Positions 58,450-64,000 of a stretch of DNA of 64,000 nt are shown one piece after another. Under the pieces are notes generated by a model. The model had not been told where the DNA came from, did not search any database, and saw nothing but the letters and a program-made list of their open reading frames with translations. The stretch comes from Papilionanthe hookeriana x Papilionanthe teres (lineage: Eukaryota; Streptophyta; Magnoliopsida; Asparagales; Orchidaceae): contig CM040421.1 of assembly GCA_022702705.1 (NCBI GenBank), forward strand, positions 60,614,621 to 60,678,620, in the 5' to 3' direction. Each line of letters starts with the position of its first letter. Position 1 is the stretch's first letter. Both the position numbers and the translations under genes were made by a program.

Positions 58450-61400
58450 GGTTGATGAACAAGCAGATTATGAATTGCATATGCCGTCCATCAACAATTA
58501 GAGAAGACTTGGGCAAGGTTCAGTTAAGTGTCTCTGAGTAAACCTGGTCAAATTTGAGAGAATTGAATCTGAATCAGTTCTTTTAACTCCTCCCATATCC
58601 TCAAGATCATATCATAACTATGCACATATTGAATTATTGGGATATTGATCTATTGATATTCAGATTGGGTGTGAAGGGCCTCAGTTTTGATGCAAATCAA
58701 ATTTTTTTGTTGATTGACATGTCCAACAGAGGATCAACAACAACTTGGAAAAAACAACCCGTCAGTGGTGTGGATGTCAGACAGAGAAAGAGTGAACTAC
58801 TGAAGGGTTCACTTAGAGAGTCATCCACTACACTTTATGAAATGATTATTTAATTCTTTTTGTCAAATTTACTATTTCCTTCAAGCAATTTTAGCGTGCC
58901 CAAATGGCTCTATTCTTTTGCTGAGAATTTAGATTCTTTATGTTCATTTAATTGGTCTAAAATGGCATGTGACTACCCTATTGAGCAAGTCAATGCCTGC
59001 GTAATCAAAATAAGGAGGGTTAAGCCATTGGGATACTTGAATGAATTTATTTTTCTTCTAACGGTTGGAGTATTATCCATCTCACTCAAAATTTCTCTTT
59101 TTGTTATTTGGGTAATATGAAATATTAGTTTATTTATGTTTGTGCAACTGTGATTTTATGAGTGCACAATTTTGGTAGTCCCTTCTATTCCTGAAGGCAG
59201 ACATAGCATGTTGAGGTGGCCAATAAATGCGGGTTGGAACCCTGCAAAGATTCATCTAGCCTTTGTTAGGCTTACCACTGTACAAGTGAGTACATTATCT
59301 TATGTTGTAAGTTTAGAGTTACTTTTGGTCATTTATGTTATTTAGTTATTTGTTTTTCTGAATTTATTTGTAGGTTCTTGATTCACTTGTCGACTTGAGA
59401 GATGATGAGCACAATTTACTTACACCTCGAATTAATTTAATTTCTTCACCTGTGAAGTCCATCCCAGAACCCGAAACTCACTCTGCACCACTGTCACCTA
59501 GTCTTATGGTGTTAACCCTTTGGTCCTCAGTCGAAGCATCCTACGATACTGCGCAATCACAAACATATTCAGAGACTAATATGGGATTAAAAGAGATCTT
59601 CTGAATTTTAAGGGATCAACAAAATTTTCTCTTTGAGGTCAAAGAATCTGTAAATAGTCGATTGCATAATATAGAGTATATGATGAAAGAGGTGAAGTCT
59701 AAAATCAAAGTAATAAAGGAAAAAATAAACAAAGGTGACGGGGAATCTAGAGAGAAAATCATACATGGAGCCCCACTGGGTATCTTAGCCCAAAGGGTCA
59801 AGGCTAGAGGCACCAGAACATAGAGGAAAATAACTTCCCCATTCACTGTAATAGAAAGAAAGAAAGCAATACCAATAATGGATGAACAGAAACTTCCAAA
59901 GTCTAAATTAGATGATTAGTATAACAGATACAGGATTCTTTAGATTCTATTGCTGAACCACTAAAGGTTTATTCTGAATTAGAACAACCAAAAATAACAG
60001 AAGCATTGGATACTTCTGACATTGTTACTACCCAACCACCAGTTCATATCAAGGAGGTCGAGGAAAACGATGTGAAGATAACATCAACGGAAGTGGCTGA
60101 AGATATTCACGAGGAGGAACAACAACAAAGGGCAGTCATTGCATTTGAAGGTGACCTCCCTGATGAAGTTGTTGCAGCATACAAAGAAATAAAGGAAAAA
60201 ATATATAAAGGTTACGGGGAATCTGGAAAGGAAGTCATCCATGAAGCCCCACTAAGTAGCTTAGCCCGAAGGTTTAAGGCCAGAGGCACCAAAGCAAAGA
60301 GGAAAATAACTTCCCCATTCACCGTAACAGAGAGAAAGAAAGCAAGACCAATAATGGAATAACAGAAACTTTCAAGGTCTAAATGAGATTATTTAGGATA
60401 ACAGATACACAATTCTTGTCGAACCACTAAAGGTTGATTTTGAAATAGATCAACCAAAAATAACAAAAGCAATGAATACTTCTGACATTGTTACTGCCCA
60501 ACCACGTGCTATTAGCGAGGAAGCTGGGGAACATAAGGCGGAGATCACAGCAACGAAAGCGGCTGAAGATATTCATGAGGAGAAAGAACAACAGAGAGAT
60601 GTCACTGCGTTTGAAGTTGTCAACTCTTGCGAAGTTATTGTAGCACCTTCAGTTATCGATTATCCAACCATAGATTTTCCTTGCCGAGATCTCATTCCAA
60701 GACACATGCAGGAGGTGATAGATTCTTGCCTGAACAAATACAAATCCAGGTAAGTAAACTCTCATTCCTTTTTTTATCTTTTGCCTGGGTCTTGTATTGA
60801 ACTCTAACAAAACTTATTTCTTTGAAATGCAGTGATGACATTATAAATGGGAATGTTTCATATTCATATAAATCGACATTACATTGAAGCACTTTGGAAT
60901 AATGAAGAATTGGGAACATAACATGTAGAAACATTTGTAATTGGAATGGGAAATAAGAGGTGTCAATCACCCAATTCTTTTAGACCATATATCTACGTGT
61001 CTCCAGGACACTGGATAAACATCAAACTTCCCATCATTTGATAAACACCATGATAAAACTTGTCAAATCATATTATTTGTTTATGCAGATGTACATGCAC
61101 CATCCATTACGAGAGATTGTTGCTCATGTTACACTACAGGCTATAACTGAGACAGAATTAATAATGGTCATTAGACTTTACTTGTTGGGAATCCGAAGGC
61201 CTGCAGATGGAGATTCTATGACTCCTTACCCAATAAAAGGCATTTGGTTGTCACCCGCGATGTCGTAAGCAAACTGAGCCTTGGTTCATTTATTCTGTAA
61301 GCAATTTTTTCCTTGTCTATGCTTTAAATGATTTAATTTAACATTATTATTTCCAAATTAAACATCATGTAAAGGATGATGGGAAAGCTTTTATGTCTGG

Positions 61401-61560
61401 CCCGACAAAATGGGATGTTACAACGGTCAGAGGCTTTCATACACGAAACAATAGTGTTGACTGCAGTGTTTTTTTATGTAAGTATACGGAAATAATTGTA
61501 CATATAGAGAGAGTCGATTGGAAAGATAAATTAAACTAGTAGGCTGATATGCCTCGATTT
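58450..61560 (+). pseudogene. Second mobile-domain/Ulp1-type protease gene, decayed paralogue
   Basis: Collinear at protein level with the MULE gene at 50.9-54.6 kb. 58.45-58.85 kb encodes CRPSTIRE, LPYPQDHIITMHILNYW and IDMSNRGSTTTW. 58.86-59.11 kb reads LLFPSSNFSVPKWLYSFAEN and PIEQVNACVIKIRRVKPLGY. 59.2-59.29 kb holds MLRWPINAGWNPAKIHLAF. 59.37-59.6 kb reads DSLVDLRDDE and the following linker. 59.7-60.75 kb holds a duplicated basic module (RRFKARGTKAKRKITSPFT). The protease end is at 61.38-61.56 kb (WDVTTVRGFHTRNNSVDCSV, then ADMPRFRAESVYD). The Cys is kept, but the upstream Gln is replaced (HTRNN for PRQTNN), and a His region (SPGHWINI, about 61.0 kb) is doubtful. Several stops and frameshifts. 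No transposase was found with it. Confidence 0.75.
59710..60660 (+). repeat. Tandem duplication of about 470 bp inside the second protease gene
   Basis: Gacggggaatctagagag (59,739) recurs as tacggggaatctggaaag (60,215). Acttctgacattgttact occurs at 60,009 and 60,478. Gatattcaygaggag occurs at about 60,103 and 60,570. Each copy encodes the basic KITSPFTV-ERKKA motif followed by an acidic linker; the first stays open at 60,006-60,362. Confidence 0.8.
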
Positions 61561-61774
61561 AGGGCAGAAAGTGTGTATGACATTTGTAGATATAAGTTAT
61601 TTGAATGATAAATTTATGTATAAGACTGTATGTATATGTAAATTTGATTGAATTTTTTATGTTTCAAACTCAAATTATTGTATATGCAATGACTTAAAAA
61701 TTTTATTGATGTTTTGTTATAGTATAATATTACTGGAGTATTTATTTATTTCAGAACCATCTTATTGTGATAAT

Positions 61775-62450
61775 AACCTAGGGATAACCCAAAGATAACT
61801 TCCAAATAACCCAAGAGATTGTTCAACTGAACAACTTGGACAGAACAGTGAAAATAACCTAGCAATAAACCTGAAATAACCTAAAAACAAACTAAATGCA
61901 GTTTCTCTGAGTGACATGCACAAAACAACTAAAATAAGCTTGCCATAACCCATATATAACTCATAAATAACCCCTGCGGCTCTGTTGAATAACTTGCACT
62001 GAACACTGAAAATAACCTCGAAATAACCTGAAAATAACTTTCTAATAACTTATGAGGCTATTCAACTAAACAACTTAGGAGAACACTGAAAAATAAACAA
62101 AAACCCTAAATTAACCTATAAATAACCCACATTCGATTTTCGTGAATAACCTTCACAAAACAATTAAAATAACCCAGTGATAACCCAGAAATACCTCACA
62201 AATAACCCCTGCGACTCTACTGAATAAGTTGCGCTAAACACTGAAATACCCTCAAAATAATCTGGAAATAATCCGCACGTGGTTCAACTGAGGAACTTGG
62301 GCAGAACGGTGAAAATAACCTAACAGTAACCTTGTTATAAGCTAAAAATAACCATGCATGGTTCCCTTGAATAACCTGCATAGAACAATTAAAATAACCT
62401 AATGATAACCTAGAAATACTTCACAAATAAACCCTGCAGCTTTGCTGAAT
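61775..62450 (-). repeat. Degenerate GGGTTATT array, inverted (right side)
   Basis: The plus strand is full of AATAACCY, i.e. the left array's GGGTTATT read on the other strand, so the arrays flank the protease paralogue in inverted orientation. Confidence 0.85.
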
Positions 62451-62454
62451 AACT

Positions 62455-62920
62455 TGCACGGAGTTATTGTGGGGTTTTTGCGTTGTTATTGCGGGGTTAT
62501 TGCGTGATTACTGCGGGGTTTTTTCGGGGTTATTACGGGGTTATTGTTAAGTAATTTCAGAGTTATTGTGGTGTTATGGCAGGATTACTGCTAGGTTATT
62601 GATGAGTTATTTATGGGCTATTGTGGGGTTATTGTTGGGTTATTTCGAAATTATTGTGAAGTTATTGAGGGTTATTACTGGGTTATTTTGGGGTTATTGC
62701 GGAGTAATTGCAGGATTATTGCGAGGGTTATTGTGGGGGTTATTGCTGGGTTATTTCTGGGTTATTGCGGGGTTATTGCAGGATTATTGTAGGGTTATTG
62801 CTGATTATTTCAGGCTTATTCCTAGGTTACTACAAGATTATTGTGGTGTTATTACTGGGTTATTGTGAAGTTATTGCAGAGTTATTGCAGAGTTATTGTG
62901 GGGTTATTCCATGGTTATTT
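62455..62920 (+). repeat. GGGTTATT array, plus orientation again
   Basis: An abrupt orientation switch at about 62,455. Units read GGGTTATTGCG and GGGTTATTGTG, more regular (about 11-15 bp) than the left array. Confidence 0.85.
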
Positions 62921-63239
62921 CGAACATTTGCTCTGAAGCTTAATCACTCAAAAAACCATGCCCGATATTTACAATAAATTCAACACTCATTTATATATTA
63001 CATTATGCATAGAAAATATATCAAAACATGTATTACACAACATCCACATATCTTACACAACATCCACATATCTTACACAAAAATAGAACATATGCTACAC
63101 AAATCTTTTCAGATATCCACAGTTTTCATTCTTCTGATCATACAAAATAAATATTACACTACTTTCTCAAATCTTTTCAGATATCCACAAAATATAATTT
63201 TTTCCATTTCCAATAATAAAATCTCAACTAGTACATTCA
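62921..63239. other. AT-rich link with short direct repeats
   Basis: Acaacatccacatatcttac is tandemly doubled (about 63,038-63,078), and caaatcttttcagatatcca occurs at about 63,099 and 63,168. No gene seen. Confidence 0.55.
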
Positions 63240-63609
63240 TACAGATGAATCATTCGACACACAATTTGCAAGATTGAGAATGTTAGTGCAAATTTAAGTT
63301 ATAATGATAACATGGACCACTAAAAGGAAAAAAAAAGTATTTTTGGTATTGAAAACGTGTGCCGCATAAAAACATCATGGGGCAGGTGTTAATCTGACAT
63401 TGGAAAAATTGTGGGATATTGTGCAAGAGAAACTTAGGAGCGTTAAAGGCAAGCCAAGTGACATAAACCATGACTCTTGTACTCCGAAACTAACAAAAAA
63501 ATAACTAGAAAGCCAACATGGTTTCTCTTGAATGGTAAATTCCAGTTCCACTAATTAAATCTTAAGCACTACATTGATACAGGTTAACCCTTCGATACAT
63601 GCTTTGAAA
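63240..63609. repeat. Left arm of a foldback repeat at the window edge
   Basis: Matched in reverse complement by 63,637-64,000 over its whole length. Examples: cacacaatttgcaag, ttttggtattgaaaacgtgtg, cgttaaaggcaagccaagtg, ctagaaagccaacatggttt and cgatacatgctttg. The loop is about 27 bp. The left-arm plus strand keeps a peptide-like TLEKLWDIVQEKLRSVKG. Confidence 0.85.
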
Positions 63610-63636
63610 AAAGAAGAATCACTTTTCCTTCTTGCA

Positions 63637-64000
63637 AAGCATGTATTGAATGGTTTACTTGTATCAATATAGCGTTTGATATTTGATTAATGGAGATGAA
63701 ATTTATCATTGAGGAGAAACTATATTGGCTTTCTAGTTTAGACTTTTGCGTTAGTTATCGAGCACAATAGCCAGGGTCTTGGACACTTTGGTTGCCTTTA
63801 ACCTTCTTAAGTTCTTCTTTCACAGTATCCACAAATTTTTGCAAAGTCGAGTTAACAACCACGTCAAGACATTTTTATGAGGCACACATGTTCAATACCA
63901 AGTACATCTTTTTGCCTTTCAATGAACAATGTTTTTATAATAGCTCAAATTTGCACCCACATTCTCCTTCTTGCAAATTGTGTATCGAAGGTATATGTCT
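63637..64000. repeat. Right arm of the foldback repeat, continuing off the window
   Basis: Partner of 63,240-63,609; pairing still holds at the last bases. The minus strand reads VNSTLQKFVDTVKEELKKVK, homologous to the left arm's plus-strand peptide, so the ancestor may have been coding. Confidence 0.85.

Overview
The window is plant nuclear DNA, AT-rich, and most likely from an angiosperm with a large, repeat-rich genome. Plant-type L1 and RTE LINEs, Ty3/gypsy and Ty1/copia elements, a TRIM, hAT-like MITEs and a FAR1-type Mutator element all point that way. I cannot name the species; a eudicot is my guess. All calls come from reading the sequence and hand translation, and repeat edges given without a target-site duplication (TSD) are good to about 20-50 bp.

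The one conserved cellular gene is PELOTA (Dom34), the ribosome-rescue factor, on the minus strand from 42,464 to beyond the left edge. I assembled eleven exons by hand. All have GT-AG borders, compatible phases and no stop codon. They encode about the first 250 residues of a protein of roughly 380; the last exons lie off the left edge. Two introns are about 17 kb each (25,312-42,245 and 4,605-21,844) and hold almost everything between 4.6 and 42 kb.

Layout. 1-3.7 kb: last visible intron, with a 2.5-kb long inverted repeat. 3.8-4.6 kb: exons 11-8. 4.6-21.8 kb: giant intron with a hAT-like MITE, a nearly complete L1-type LINE, two ORF1-only LINEs head to head, an RTE LINE tail and an LTR-element 5' fragment. 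21.8-25.3 kb: exons 7-3. 25.3-42.2 kb: giant intron with a gypsy-type element (itself hit by a LINE and by a 1,759-bp insertion) and a copia element (itself hit by a second gypsy-type element and a TRIM). 42.2-42.5 kb: exons 2 and 1. Nearly all LINE and LTR insertions in the gene lie on the PELOTA sense strand.

42,686-56,827 is a complete 14,142-bp Mutator-like element (MULE). It has terminal inverted repeats (TIRs) of about 280 bp and a perfect 9-bp TSD, and its left end lies 222 bp upstream of the PELOTA ATG. It carries a decayed FAR1-type transposase on the plus strand and a multi-exon gene on the minus strand that joins a plant-mobile-like domain to a Ulp1-type (C48) cysteine protease. 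Unusual tandem arrays surround these genes: a unit of about 380 bp (3 copies), one of about 452 bp (6 copies) and one of 86 bp (5 copies).

57-63 kb holds a diverged paralogue of the same protease gene on the plus strand. It is flanked by degenerate GGGTTATT arrays that are inverted on the far side. The window ends inside another long inverted repeat (63,240-64,000) that runs off the right edge.
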